NCBI GenBank assembly: GCA_028277445.1
Contig: JANQGG010000041.1
Coordinates: 1-42,057, forward strand
Length of the DNA: 42,057 bases
Reading direction: 5' to 3'
Origin: Chloroherpetonaceae bacterium
GTDB lineage: Bacteria; Bacteroidota; Chlorobiia; Chlorobiales; Chloroherpetonaceae
Part shown: one piece after another, positions 34,822 through 42,057 of the stretch
How positions within the stretch are numbered: the first letter of the stretch is position 1
Layout: every line of letters starts with the position of its first letter
Made by a program: the position numbers and the translations under genes
The notes under the pieces: model-generated
The model's database searches: none
Seen by the model: only the letters and a program-made list of their open reading frames with translations
Told to the model about the DNA's origin: nothing

Positions 34822-35436
34822 ATGGAAAATAAATTTGATAACCTTGCCGAAGAATGGGATCAAAATCCCAGGCGCGTTGCAATTGCCCAATCGGCCTTGA
34901 CTTTTCTTGAACGACACATTGCGGTTCATTCCGATATGAGAGCCCTGGATTACGGTTCTGGCACAGGTTTATTGATGCTCGGCCTTGCCCCTAAAGTACG
35001 TCATATTACCGGCTTAGATAGCTCAACAGGAATGCTTGATGTGTTAAAAGCCAAAATACAGGCCGCCAAACTTACGAATGCCGATGCCCATTTGCACGAT
35101 ATCGAAACTCAAAGCTTACCGGAAAAGACTTACGATTTAATCGTCACCAGCATGACCATGCATCATATTTCAAATATCCCGATGTTTCTTCAAAAAATGC
35201 ACCATGGCCTTAAGAACGGCGGCTTTCTTTGCATCTCGGATTTGGAAACCGAAGATGGCTCGTTTCATCAAGAGCCGGATCCAAGCATCAAGCATTTTGG
35301 ATTTGATAAATTGCAGCTACGTCAATGGCTCAAGGCGGGGGGGTTTGAGGTTAGGCTGGTTGAAACGTTTCACCATGTTGTTAGGGAGCATGAGCGTCAA
35401 TACCCTCTCTTCATGGCTATTGCACAGCGTGTTTAA
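34822..35436 (+). CDS. Class I SAM-dependent methyltransferase
   Basis: A 204-residue methyltransferase of the UbiE/Methyltransf_11/12 type. Motif I is ALDYGSGTGLLMLGLAP at about residues 41-57, the acidic residue after strand 2 is in TGLDSSTGML (about 64-73), and the motif IV region is YDLIVTSMTMHHI (about 106-118). MENKFDNLAEEWDQNPRR at the start is common among small-molecule methyltransferases. The substrate cannot be identified. It stands alone, 174 nt before the ferritin gene. Confidence 0.88.
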   Translation: MENKFDNLAEEWDQNPRRVAIAQSALTFLERHIAVHSDMRALDYGSGTGLLMLGLAPKVRHITGLDSSTGMLDVLKAKIQAAKLTNADAHLHDIETQSLPEKTYDLIVTSMTMHHISNIPMFLQKMHHGLKNGGFLCISDLETEDGSFHQEPDPSIKHFGFDKLQLRQWLKAGGFEVRLVETFHHVVREHERQYPLFMAIAQRV

Positions 35437-35610
35437 AACACGATCGCAAAAAGCTAACCAATGCTTATTCATTTTTTTCTTACTTTTGAAAACGCTTAAC
35501 CAAAAACTTGCATTTGTTAAAGTATAAGCTGCCGTTTATTCATCATAATAAAACCGGTTCTGATTGTATTAACCAAAAATCCATATTTTATTAACTTAAA
35601 ATCACTTGAT

Positions 35611-36135
35611 ATGCTTAGCGAAACCATTCTTGAAAAACTCAACAACCAAGTTAATCTTGAATTCTTTTCTTCGAACCTTTACCTTCAAATGAGCGCCTGG
35701 TGTCATTCCAAAGGATTGGAAGGGTGCGGCGATTTTCTTCGTCAACATGCTGAAGAAGAAAAAATGCACATGTACCGTTTATTCGACTACATCAATGAAA
35801 CCGGTTCGTTAGCCGTTCTCGGATCAATTGACGCGCCTGAAACCGATTACGAGTCAATCCATGAGGTGTTTAGAAAAATCTACGATCACGAATGCTTAAT
35901 TACCAAAGCCATCAATAATCTAGTTGATGTGGCCATGGCCGAAAAAGATTACTCCACATTCAATTTTCTGCAATGGTATGTTGCCGAGCAACACGAAGAA
36001 GAGCATTTGTTTTTATCAATCTTAGAAAAAGCAGAAATGATTGGCGCTGATGGTCGGGGACTTTATCATATTGATATGGAAATGAAAAAAATGTCGCAGC
36101 AACGCATGGCCGCAGGCGCGCCGGGCGGAGCATAA
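35611..36135 (+). CDS. ftnA: Ferritin (FtnA type, non-haem)
   Basis: Iron-storage protein forming 24-subunit shells with ferroxidase activity. The 174-residue product aligns in number with E. coli FtnA: Glu17, Glu50, His53, Glu94, Gln127 (A and B sites) and Glu126, Glu129, Glu130 (C site) are all present, together with Tyr24 next to the centre. The segments are NQVNLEFFSSNLYLQMSAW, HAEEEKMHMYRLFDY and WYVAEQHEEEHLF. The C-terminal tail RMAAGAPGGA is a short lineage-specific addition. A terminator follows 17 nt later. No Fur-box-like site was noticed upstream, though the 174-nt gap could hold one. Confidence 0.95.
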   Translation: MLSETILEKLNNQVNLEFFSSNLYLQMSAWCHSKGLEGCGDFLRQHAEEEKMHMYRLFDYINETGSLAVLGSIDAPETDYESIHEVFRKIYDHECLITKAINNLVDVAMAEKDYSTFNFLQWYVAEQHEEEHLFLSILEKAEMIGADGRGLYHIDMEMKKMSQQRMAAGAPGGA

Positions 36136-36152
36136 TAGACGTTTCAAGACGC

Positions 36153-36184
36153 AAAAGCCACCCGTTAAGAGAGGTGGCTTTTTT
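36153..36184. terminator. Terminator of the ferritin gene, probably bidirectional
   Basis: A perfect 10-bp stem AAAAGCCACC/GGTGGCTTTT (36153-36162 with 36173-36182) has a 10-nt loop and continues in T. On the minus strand the stem also ends in TTTT, so it may end the converging dapB transcript (stop at 36198). Confidence 0.88.
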
Positions 36185-36197
36185 AGGCTGATCTTTA

Positions 36198-36938
36198 CTA
36201 CATTAACCGGTCGTTCAAAAAATCATCAATCGTAAATACGCCTTTTTTGCCGGTTTGTTCAATGAGCCATGCAGCAGCTTCCAGAGCGCCTCTGGCAAAT
36301 CCAAGCCTGTTTTTTGCAGTGTGCCTCAGCTCAATGCTATCCTCCCCCGAATCAATAAACACCGAGTGCTGCCCAAACACCGATCCCAAACGCACAGCAG
36401 AGACATTCAACTCTTCAGGCTTGATACGTTCATTTTCAGCAAGTCTTGATTTGATGGCTGTTTTTCGCTCCAACCGATCTAAAATTTTCTCTGAAATTTT
36501 TATGGCCGTTCCGCTTGGCGAGTCGATTTTACCGGTGTGATGCTGCTCGGCAACGGCAATATCAAACGCCTCGAATGGATTGATCAAATGCGCCGCTTGC
36601 TGGATAATGCGTAAAAATAAATTTACGCCTAACGAAAAATTTGCTGCATACAACAATCGTGATTTAGCGACATTCACCTTGGCTTTAACTTCTTCCATCT
36701 GATCATACCAGCCCGTTGTAGCGACAACAATTGGCAAACCGGTTATGAGAAACGTGTCTAAATTCGTTAAAAAGGCCTCGGAATGGGTCACATCAATGAT
36801 AACATCGGCATTTACAAATGCTGAAGATTCAATCGTTGAATTCACATCAAACGTGGATACAATTTCGTGCTGGCTCTCCTCAACAATTTGCTGAATGGCT
36901 TTACCCAAATTTCCGATACCGATTAAGGCTATGTTCAT
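36198..36938 (-). CDS. dapB: 4-Hydroxy-tetrahydrodipicolinate reductase
   Basis: NAD(P)H-dependent reductase of the diaminopimelate/lysine pathway, supplying peptidoglycan precursor. The 246-residue product has the Rossmann start IALIGIGNLGKAIQQIV, the VVATTGWYDQ strand (about residue 72), FSLGVNLFLRI (about 103), and the catalytic/substrate motif EQHHTGKIDSPSGTA (about 131-145) with its histidine pair, lysine and SGTA phosphate-like loop. It starts 2 nt after the DUF5683 gene. It is the last gene of the parA-parB-DUF5683-dapB cluster, an order common in Bacteroidota and Chlorobiota. Confidence 0.95.
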   Translation of the reverse strand: MNIALIGIGNLGKAIQQIVEESQHEIVSTFDVNSTIESSAFVNADVIIDVTHSEAFLTNLDTFLITGLPIVVATTGWYDQMEEVKAKVNVAKSRLLYAANFSLGVNLFLRIIQQAAHLINPFEAFDIAVAEQHHTGKIDSPSGTAIKISEKILDRLERKTAIKSRLAENERIKPEELNVSAVRLGSVFGQHSVFIDSGEDSIELRHTAKNRLGFARGALEAAAWLIEQTGKKGVFTIDDFLNDRLM

Positions 36939-36940
36939 AT

Positions 36941-37582
36941 CTAAAACTTGATTTTAAGAGTTAGTAAAGTTTTGTGAGGGGTAAAGTTTTGGGCTTGATT
37001 GGATAAATCATCGCCGACTTCAAAATCGTACAAATGGGCATCGACATAGGCATCAACCAATCCACCCAAATAGGTTAACAATAAATAGATAAAATACTCA
37101 TCCCTGGAATCGCGGTAAAAATCTCGAAAGCTTCTGAACGACTCGGCTTTTACGGCCTGAGGATCTTCTCGATATAAGTTACGATATTTAATATACTTAT
37201 CATGATTTTTGCCAACATTGTACCCATACCATCCCATTAAACCGTAGAGTATCGGCAATTTCCAATACGATTCATTATAGATCTGGCCAAAGCCGGGCAA
37301 AATCGCCGAATATAAGGTAATTGTGGACGGCGATAGTCTTTCACCAGCAATTTCAACCTTGATTGAATCTTGCTTATTGATCGGCTGGCTTGGTAAGGAG
37401 TCTGTTGCTGCAATCAAACTGTCGCTAAGTAGAGGCATCATCCATGCGCTAAAGCCATAGGCGGCATTGGAACAGAGCATGGTTGGGTGTAACTCAATTT
37501 CTTTTGTCCAAACGGATTTCAAGGGTAAAGAACTAAACGCCAAACAACCACAGAACGCCAAAAAAAACCATTTAGCTTTCAT
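36941..37582 (-). CDS. DUF5683 membrane protein
   Basis: A 213-residue envelope protein with an N-terminal signal or membrane segment (MKAKWFFLAFCGCLAFSS). Its DUF5683 core starts near residue 82: SPSTITLYSAILPGFGQIYNESYWKLPILYGLMGWYGYNVG, then the basic-aromatic stretch KYIKYRNLYRED and a helix YFIYLLLTYLGGLVDAYVDAHLY. The PGxGQxYN motif is the family hallmark. Function is unknown. It is consistently located between parB and dapB in related genomes, here with 14-nt and 2-nt gaps. A cell-envelope role is inferred only. Confidence 0.85.
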   Translation of the reverse strand: MKAKWFFLAFCGCLAFSSLPLKSVWTKEIELHPTMLCSNAAYGFSAWMMPLLSDSLIAATDSLPSQPINKQDSIKVEIAGERLSPSTITLYSAILPGFGQIYNESYWKLPILYGLMGWYGYNVGKNHDKYIKYRNLYREDPQAVKAESFRSFRDFYRDSRDEYFIYLLLTYLGGLVDAYVDAHLYDFEVGDDLSNQAQNFTPHKTLLTLKIKF

Positions 37583-37596
37583 ACTACCCTAACGCC

Positions 37597-38508
37597 TCAA
37601 TGTTCAGCGCCAATGAGTTCCATTATGCGCTCCAAATCATCAACCGAATAATATTCAATAACGATCTGACCATTGCCTTTTTTACTATGCTGAACCTTAA
37701 CTTTCGTGGCAAATCGCTCGCGCAATTTTCCTTCAACATGGCCGGTATTGACATCTTTAACGTCTTCAACCGGTTTGGGACTATTTTTGGCTTTGCCGTA
37801 GGATTGAACAAGAGCTTCTACCTTTCGAACCGACAAGCCGTTTTTAATCACCTGTTGCCAAACATCAAGCTGAGCTTCAGCAGAATCCAGCGCTAATAAC
37901 GCACGTGCATGCCCCATTGAAAGCTGGCCTTGTTTTAAGCTTTCCTGGATTTGGGTAGGCAGTTTTAAGAGCCTTAAAAAGTTGGAAATGGTTGTTCGAT
38001 CCTTACCGACTCGTTTGGAAACTTCTTCCTGGGTAAGCTGACATTCGGAAATCAAACGTTCATAACCTCGTGCAACTTCTATCGGGTTTAAACGCTCACG
38101 CTGAATATTTTCGATGAGCGCCAGCTCTAACATTTCCCGATCGGTTTCGATCTTGAGAATGTAAGCCGGTATATCTTCAAAACCGGCAAGCTTTGTTGCT
38201 CTTAACCGGCGTTCCCCACTAACAAGTTGATACCCTGTGCCGTGAGAACGAACGGTAATTGGCTGAATGATCCCGTTTTCAATAATGGATTGTTTTAATT
38301 CCTCCAAGGCATGAGGTTCAAATTCCTGACGAGGCTGAAAAGGATTAGGCTCAATTTTGCTAACCGGAATTTTCCCGATAATACCCGCTTTACCGGTCTG
38401 TTGATCGATATACTGATAATTGGTTTTCCCATCCTGCTCATGGGAAAAATTCATATTCTCTTCAGAAATAAGCGCTTTTAATCCTTTTCCTAAGACAACT
38501 TTTGCCAT
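37597..38508 (-). CDS. parB: Chromosome-partitioning protein ParB
   Basis: DNA-binding CTPase that loads on parS sites and spreads to form the partition complex. The 303-residue product has the N-terminal ParB/Srx domain (KIEPNPFQPRQEFEPHALEELKQSI, and the CTP-binding GERRLRATKLAGF at about residues 116-128). Next come the ENIQRERLNPIEVARGYERLI linker, a helix-turn-helix LTQEEVSKRVGKDRTTISNFLRLLKLP (about 155-181), and a C-terminal dimerisation part ending KGNGQIVIEYYSVDDLERIMELI. It starts 95 nt after parA. No parS-like TGTTTCACGTGAAACA was found in this window. Confidence 0.96.
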   Translation of the reverse strand: MAKVVLGKGLKALISEENMNFSHEQDGKTNYQYIDQQTGKAGIIGKIPVSKIEPNPFQPRQEFEPHALEELKQSIIENGIIQPITVRSHGTGYQLVSGERRLRATKLAGFEDIPAYILKIETDREMLELALIENIQRERLNPIEVARGYERLISECQLTQEEVSKRVGKDRTTISNFLRLLKLPTQIQESLKQGQLSMGHARALLALDSAEAQLDVWQQVIKNGLSVRKVEALVQSYGKAKNSPKPVEDVKDVNTGHVEGKLRERFATKVKVQHSKKGNGQIVIEYYSVDDLERIMELIGAEH

Positions 38509-38603
38509 GTCTCAAATTCAAACGTTTTATTATTATGCCATGTATTTAGGGAATTGATCGGCCTAAAAACCACCAATGACTAAAGTTTCAATTCACCTGG
38601 AGA

Positions 38604-39401
38604 TCACACAAGCGATGCCTGATCGGCAAAATGAGTAATACCATTGCGCGTAAATAGTTCATGAGCCAGATCCATGTAATCTTTAGACCCTATGCTTTGC
38701 GCGTCGTAAAGTATAACCGGTTTGCCATGGCTCGGCGCTTCGGAAATTTTCACATTTCGCCGAATAAAGGTGCTAAACACCTTATCTTTAAAATAGTTTT
38801 TAACCTCATCGGCCACCTGATTCGAAAGCCTGAGCCGGCTATCGTACATTGTAATCAAAACCCCTTCGATTTCAAGGCTTGGGTTGAGATGTTTTCTTAC
38901 TATACTAATGGTATTCAACAACTGGCCCAATCCTTCCAACGCATAATACTCAGCCTGAACCGGGATTAAAACCGCATCGGATGCCGTTAAGGAATTCAGC
39001 GTAATAAGTCCCAACGATGGCGGGCAGTCTATAATGATGTAATCGTACTTGTGCTTTACATTCATTAACGCTTTTTTCATCACCCGTTCGCGCTCAGGGA
39101 CATCTATTAGCTCTACTTCCGTTCCCACAAGATTTATATGCGATGGCACAACATCCATATAAGGCAATGAGGATTTAACTATAATGTTTTCAATATCTTC
39201 ATTTTCAATTAATACTTCATAAATGGTTTTTACATCATCGCCTATTGAGGTTCCAATGCCCGATGTTGCATTTGCCTGAGGGTCTATATCAATCAAGAGA
39301 ACACTAACTTCCGCCGCCGCAATAGAAGCCGCTAAATTAATAGCGGTTGTGGTTTTGCCCACGCCGCCTTTTTGGTTTGCAATTGCTAATACTCTTCCCA
39401 T
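38604..39401 (-). CDS. parA: Chromosome-partitioning ATPase ParA (Soj)
   Basis: MinD/ParA-family ATPase that segregates chromosomal origins with ParB. From the ATG at 39401 it has 265 residues: [26 protein letters not shown] contains the deviant Walker A motif KGGVGKTT; switch I/Walker A' is in [16 protein letters not shown] (about 39-54), and the Walker B-like segment is [20 protein letters not shown] (about 115). The frame is open further upstream to 39572, but that 57-residue extension lacks family similarity and would run into the divergent glycosylase gene, so I reject it. It is the first gene of the parA-parB-DUF5683-dapB cluster. Confidence 0.95.
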   Translation of the reverse strand: MGRVLAIANQKGGVGKTTTAINLAASIAAAEVSVLLIDIDPQANATSGIGTSIGDDVKTIYEVLIENEDIENIIVKSSLPYMDVVPSHINLVGTEVELIDVPERERVMKKALMNVKHKYDYIIIDCPPSLGLITLNSLTASDAVLIPVQAEYYALEGLGQLLNTISIVRKHLNPSLEIEGVLITMYDSRLRLSNQVADEVKNYFKDKVFSTFIRRNVKISEAPSHGKPVILYDAQSIGSKDYMDLAHELFTRNGITHFADQASLV

Positions 39402-39566
39402 TGAATTAAATGAAAGTCTTGATATGTTTATGAAAATTAAAATCCGAAGTTTTCTATCATCGCAACAGAAAAATATACTGTATTTTATTCCGGCTGGCAA
39501 ACCAGCCAAAGAAGATATTAAAAAAACTCTTTGGGATAAGTCCTTAATTTTAGCCATGATCCTTTG

Positions 39567-40172
39567 ATGCAAGCAAACGTTGAATTCAAAAAACTTCCAT
39601 TAGAATTTTATAGCCAACCCACGCTGGAACTTGCCCAAACTTTGCTGGGAAAAATACTCATCCATCACTTGAACGGCTATACGCTTTCCGGAAAAATTGT
39701 TGAAACCGAAGCTTACCTAACCCCTCATGATGAAGCCTGCCATGCTTATAAGGGTAAAACGCCTCGCAATGCCCATATGTTTGGCCATCCGGGAACGCTC
39801 TATGTGTATTTCACCTATGGAAACCATTTTATGTTGAACATTGTCTCGGAGCCCGAAGGCGTGGCTGCTGCCGTTTTGATTCGAGCACTGGAGCCCTTCC
39901 GCGGTCAATCACACATGAAGGCTCATCGCAACACAGAAAAAACCAAGAATTTAACCAATGGACCGGGCAAGCTTACCCAAGCGCTCCAAATCAACAAATC
40001 CCATAGCGGATTATCCTTACAAAGCAATACCATCTACCTTTGCGAGCCTGAAAAAATAGCGCCATTTGAAATTGAATGCTCAACCCGTGTTGGCATTACA
40101 CGCAGCACTGCTCTGCCCTGGCGATTTTATATCTACGGAAATCCCCACGTTTCTAAAGGAAAACCCTCATAA
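39567..40172 (+). CDS. mpg: 3-Methyladenine DNA glycosylase (AAG/MPG family)
   Basis: Base-excision repair enzyme that removes alkylated purines. The 201-residue product carries the AAG family blocks: [12 protein letters not shown], the catalytic [10 protein letters not shown] (general-base Glu, about residue 45), [39 protein letters not shown] (about 53-92, with the base-stacking Tyr in YVYFTYG), [23 protein letters not shown] and [14 protein letters not shown]. The ATG at 39567 is preferred over the TTG directly before it. It is divergent from parA with 165 nt between the starts. Confidence 0.93.
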   Translation: MQANVEFKKLPLEFYSQPTLELAQTLLGKILIHHLNGYTLSGKIVETEAYLTPHDEACHAYKGKTPRNAHMFGHPGTLYVYFTYGNHFMLNIVSEPEGVAAAVLIRALEPFRGQSHMKAHRNTEKTKNLTNGPGKLTQALQINKSHSGLSLQSNTIYLCEPEKIAPFEIECSTRVGITRSTALPWRFYIYGNPHVSKGKPS

Positions 40173-40245
40173 ATTTTGTTTTTAACTAAAAAAAATTGTT
40201 AATAGCATCTGGCAAAACAAGGCTTAACCCTTAACCACGTTGCTT

Positions 40246-41625
40246 ATGATCGGGAGATCCATTCAACCGGAAATTCGGGAACTTATCGAAACGCGGAATT
40301 TCAACGCACTTCGAGAAGTCTTCAACGACTGGTCGGCGGTGGATCTAGCTGAGCTCGTTTCCGACTTACCTGAAAGCGATCAAGCCATTATTTTCCGGCT
40401 GCTTCCCCGCGATTTGGCCGCCGATACCTTTGAATACCTCGATATCGACGACCAGGAATACCTCCTGAAAGCAATGACCAAAGATGAAACCCGGCTGATT
40501 ATGAACAGCATGTCGCCGGATGATCGTACGGCGCTGTTGGAAGAATTGCCGGCTTCTGTGGTCAAAGAATTGCTCTCGCTCTTGAGCATCGAGGAGCTCA
40601 AGGTGGCCCGAACCCTTCTGGGTTACCCCGAAGATAGCGTTGGCCGTTTAATGACCACAGACTATTTGGCGGTTAAGGAGCATTGGACGATTCAGGAAAT
40701 TCTGGATTTTATTCGAACCAATGGCCGCGATAGTGAAACCCTGAATGTCATTTACGTCACCGATGATCATGGCAAGCTGATTGATGAAATGCGCATTCGA
40801 GAGTTGCTTTTAACCTCGCCCTCAAAAGCGCTCAACGAAATTATGGATCGTAAGTTCGTTGCCTTAAAAGCCACCGACGATCAGCAAGTGGCCGTTGATA
40901 CCTTCAAGCGTGAAGACAGGGTGGCTTTGCCTGTGGTGGATTCCTCTCAAGCGCTTATCGGCATAGTCACCGTTGATGATATCTTTGATGTGGCCGAAGA
41001 AGAAGAAACCGAAGATATCCAAAAATTTGGTGGTGTGGAAGCTTTGGAAGAGCCTTACATGGATAGCACATTGCCTGAAGTCATCAAAAAACGAGCCGTT
41101 TGGCTGGTTGTGCTATTTGTCGGCGAAATGCTCACGGCAACAGCTATGGGCTTTTTTGAAGAAGAATTGGCCAAAGCCGTGATTCTGGCCACGTTTATTC
41201 CTTTGATTATTTCCAGTGGCGGTAACTCAGGATCGCAAGCCGCCACGTTAATCATCCGTGCGTTGGCGCTTGGCGAAATCACCCTGAAAGATTGGTGGCG
41301 AGTGATGTCGCGAGAAATTCTATCGGGTCTGGCTCTCGGCGCTATCCTGGGCGCCATTGGATTTACGCGCGTTGTTGTTTGGGCAAGCATTGTTGGCACG
41401 TACAACAATCAATGGTTTTTAATTGGGCTGACGGTTGGATTTGCGCTGATTGGCGTGGTATTGCTCGGCACTTTGGCCGGCTCAATGCTTCCCTTAATCC
41501 TGCAACGAATGGGCATTGATCCGGCAACCTCATCGGCTCCTTTTGTTGCAACCATTGTTGATGTTGCGGGTATTGTCATTTATTTCTCCGTTGCCGCCGC
41601 ATTGCTTAAAGACCTCCTTCTTTAG
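40246..41625 (+). CDS. mgtE: Magnesium transporter MgtE
   Basis: Inner-membrane Mg2+ channel/transporter gated by intracellular Mg2+. The 459-residue product has the cytosolic MgtE N domain ([32 protein letters not shown]...[17 protein letters not shown]), a pair of CBS domains (about 130-255; [18 protein letters not shown] and [14 protein letters not shown]), and a C-terminal membrane part of five helices (about 275-459). The membrane part contains the pore signature [23 protein letters not shown] (about 323-345) and ends with [16 protein letters not shown]. The start is the ATG at 40246; a TTG two codons upstream is in frame. No clear terminator follows directly. Confidence 0.95.
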   Translation: MIGRSIQPEIRELIETRNFNALREVFNDWSAVDLAELVSDLPESDQAIIFRLLPRDLAADTFEYLDIDDQEYLLKAMTKDETRLIMNSMSPDDRTALLEELPASVVKELLSLLSIEELKVARTLLGYPEDSVGRLMTTDYLAVKEHWTIQEILDFIRTNGRDSETLNVIYVTDDHGKLIDEMRIRELLLTSPSKALNEIMDRKFVALKATDDQQVAVDTFKREDRVALPVVDSSQALIGIVTVDDIFDVAEEEETEDIQKFGGVEALEEPYMDSTLPEVIKKRAVWLVVLFVGEMLTATAMGFFEEELAKAVILATFIPLIISSGGNSGSQAATLIIRALALGEITLKDWWRVMSREILSGLALGAILGAIGFTRVVVWASIVGTYNNQWFLIGLTVGFALIGVVLLGTLAGSMLPLILQRMGIDPATSSAPFVATIVDVAGIVIYFSVAAALLKDLLL

Positions 41626-41761
41626 TGATTTTTTTCAAGACATGCAAAAACGCTAATAATCCGGCGTGTATAGTTTAGGAATCAGCCAATTGGTGATTTC
41701 TATAATTTTACTTCAACTGAACATTTTGATAAAAGTCGAAAAAAATTGCAATGAGCATACC

Positions 41762-41798
41762 AAAATCGGTCATTGAGCGGAGTCGAAATGCCGATTTT
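41762..41798. repeat. Long intergenic hairpin element
   Basis: AAAATCGG (41762-41769) and CCGATTTT (41791-41798) pair perfectly; inside them CATT (41771-41774) pairs with AATG (41787-41790), leaving one bulged base and a 12-nt loop around GAGCGGAGTCG. I recall the core CATTGAGCGGAGTCGAAATG as similar to dispersed intergenic sequences in other Bacteroidota/Chlorobiota genomes, but could not check this. No T-run follows, so it is not an obvious terminator. Confidence 0.55.
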
Positions 41799-41899
41799 AA
41801 ATGTTCTGTTCGGCGGTGTTTCGGCAGGCAATCAGCAAGCTGCCTGGTAACCAATTCAGGAAAAAAGATTATAAAAACACTGGGTTAATAATAAGCTGG

Positions 41900-41925
41900 C
41901 TTGAAAAACATGATGTTTTTTCAAG
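41900..41925. repeat. AT-rich hairpin
   Basis: CTTGAAAAACA (41900-41910) pairs with TGTTTTTTCAAG (41914-41925) through about 11 bp with one extra T and a 3-nt loop. It lies 27 nt before the first REP-like unit. It could act as a weak transcript end for mgtE. Confidence 0.45.
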
Positions 41926-41952
41926 TAAAAAATCATTTCACTTGCCTTAATG

Positions 41953-42037
41953 TCATCGCCCGGTTTATCCGGGTGATCCATAACGATGGCAAAAAAATAC
42001 GACAGCTACTGGATGCCCCGACTAAATCGGGGCATGA
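41953..42037. repeat. REPIN-like pair of inverted 28-nt palindromic units
   Basis: Unit 1 (41953-41980) and unit 2 (42010-42037) are each palindromic: unit 1 has CCCGG-tttat-CCGGG, and unit 2 has ATGCCCCGA-ctaaa-TCGGGGCAT. Unit 2, reverse-complemented, matches unit 1 at 21 of 28 positions, both beginning TCAT and ending ATCCA. Most differences lie in stem positions that remain paired in each unit. They are separated by 29 nt. Two inverted REP sequences with a short spacer is the form of a REPIN. No associated RAYT transposase gene is in the window. Confidence 0.6.
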
Positions 42038-42057
42038 CCACGGTGGAGACTTTTTAA

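Larger units (their letters stand above)
41626..42057. other. Gene-free tract rich in inverted repeats
   Basis: 432 nt after mgtE with no convincing reading frame. In order it contains a CCAATTGG-centred imperfect hairpin (about 41677-41699), a long hairpin at 41762-41798, a small CAGGCA/TGCCTG hairpin (41825-41846), an AT-rich hairpin (41900-41925) and two inverted REP-like units (41953-42037). The density of dyads is far above the rest of the window. Confidence 0.6.

Noticed and set aside
34604-34882. 92-codon minus-strand frame between the thioredoxin-like and methyltransferase genes
   Set aside because: It overlaps the methyltransferase start on the opposite strand, is rich in Asn/Gln/Tyr from AT-rich DNA, and matches no family.
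35204-35527. 107-codon plus-strand frame overlapping the methyltransferase 3' end
   Set aside because: It is a shadow frame of the methyltransferase gene with no independent start signal or domain.
39402-39572. 57-residue N-terminal extension of ParA
   Set aside because: Family members begin at the [13 protein letters not shown] start; the extension has no similarity and would overlap the divergent glycosylase gene.
1-42057. tRNA, rRNA, CRISPR array or intact insertion sequence
   Set aside because: I looked for T-loop-like motifs, evenly spaced direct repeats and transposase frames, and found none that hold up.

Overview
The window looks like chromosomal DNA from the Chlorobiota/Bacteroidota lineage, most probably a green-sulfur-bacterium relative of the Chloroherpeton type. 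The lineage assignment is inference. It rests on a type IX secretion C-terminal sorting domain on a giant secreted protein, Bacteroidota-type promoters (TTG-N20-TATATTTG, seen three times), near absence of Shine-Dalgarno sequences, the parA-parB-DUF5683-dapB gene order, an LptE of the kind seen in this phylum, and a fused phytol kinase/phytyl-phosphate kinase that would suit a phototroph. The DNA is moderately AT-rich and no tRNA, rRNA, CRISPR array or intact insertion sequence was seen.

Layout. 1-2114 (minus): a ribosomal operon rplM-rpsI-rpsB-tsf (tsf cut by the window edge), with a nested, three-way-junction-like leader in front of rpsB. 2386-3692 (plus): a tandem universal stress protein and a small unknown protein. 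3878-12126 (minus): a 2060-residue T9SS cargo protein with LamG-like and Calx-beta modules, then the VTE5-VTE6-type kinase fusion. 12371-24856 (plus): a branched-chain amino acid locus ilvD-ilvB-ilvN-ilvC-leuB-[toxin-antitoxin debris]-leuA-leuC-leuD-cimA. It covers valine synthesis, leucine synthesis and the citramalate route to the isoleucine precursor 2-ketobutyrate; no ilvA or ilvE is present. 24882-32572 (minus): a beta-propeller lipoprotein, lptE, an SDR oxidoreductase, a sugar nucleotidyltransferase fused to a degenerate phosphomannomutase, and an NAD-dependent epimerase-like protein. 32628-33552 (plus): recX and a compact structured small RNA with its own promoter and terminator. 33773-34593 (minus): an orphan antitoxin and a periplasmic thioredoxin-like protein. 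34822-36135 (plus): a methyltransferase and a ferritin. 36198-39401 (minus): parA-parB-DUF5683-dapB. 39567-41625 (plus): 3-methyladenine glycosylase and MgtE. 41626-42057: a gene-free tract packed with hairpins, including two inverted copies of a 28-nt REP-like unit.

The strongest discovery candidate is upstream of ilvD. A Bacteroidota-type promoter is followed by a 55-codon ORF whose last codons are a dense Leu/Val/Ile run (13 of 17), and by mutually exclusive RNA pairings ending in a T-run. This has the architecture of ribosome-mediated attenuation of the ilv-leu operon. Next come the structured RNA at 33451-33552 and the rpsB leader. Decayed or orphan toxin-antitoxin genes occur at two places, one of them inside the ilv-leu locus. 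All structures were found by eye; no folding energies, homology searches or expression data were available.
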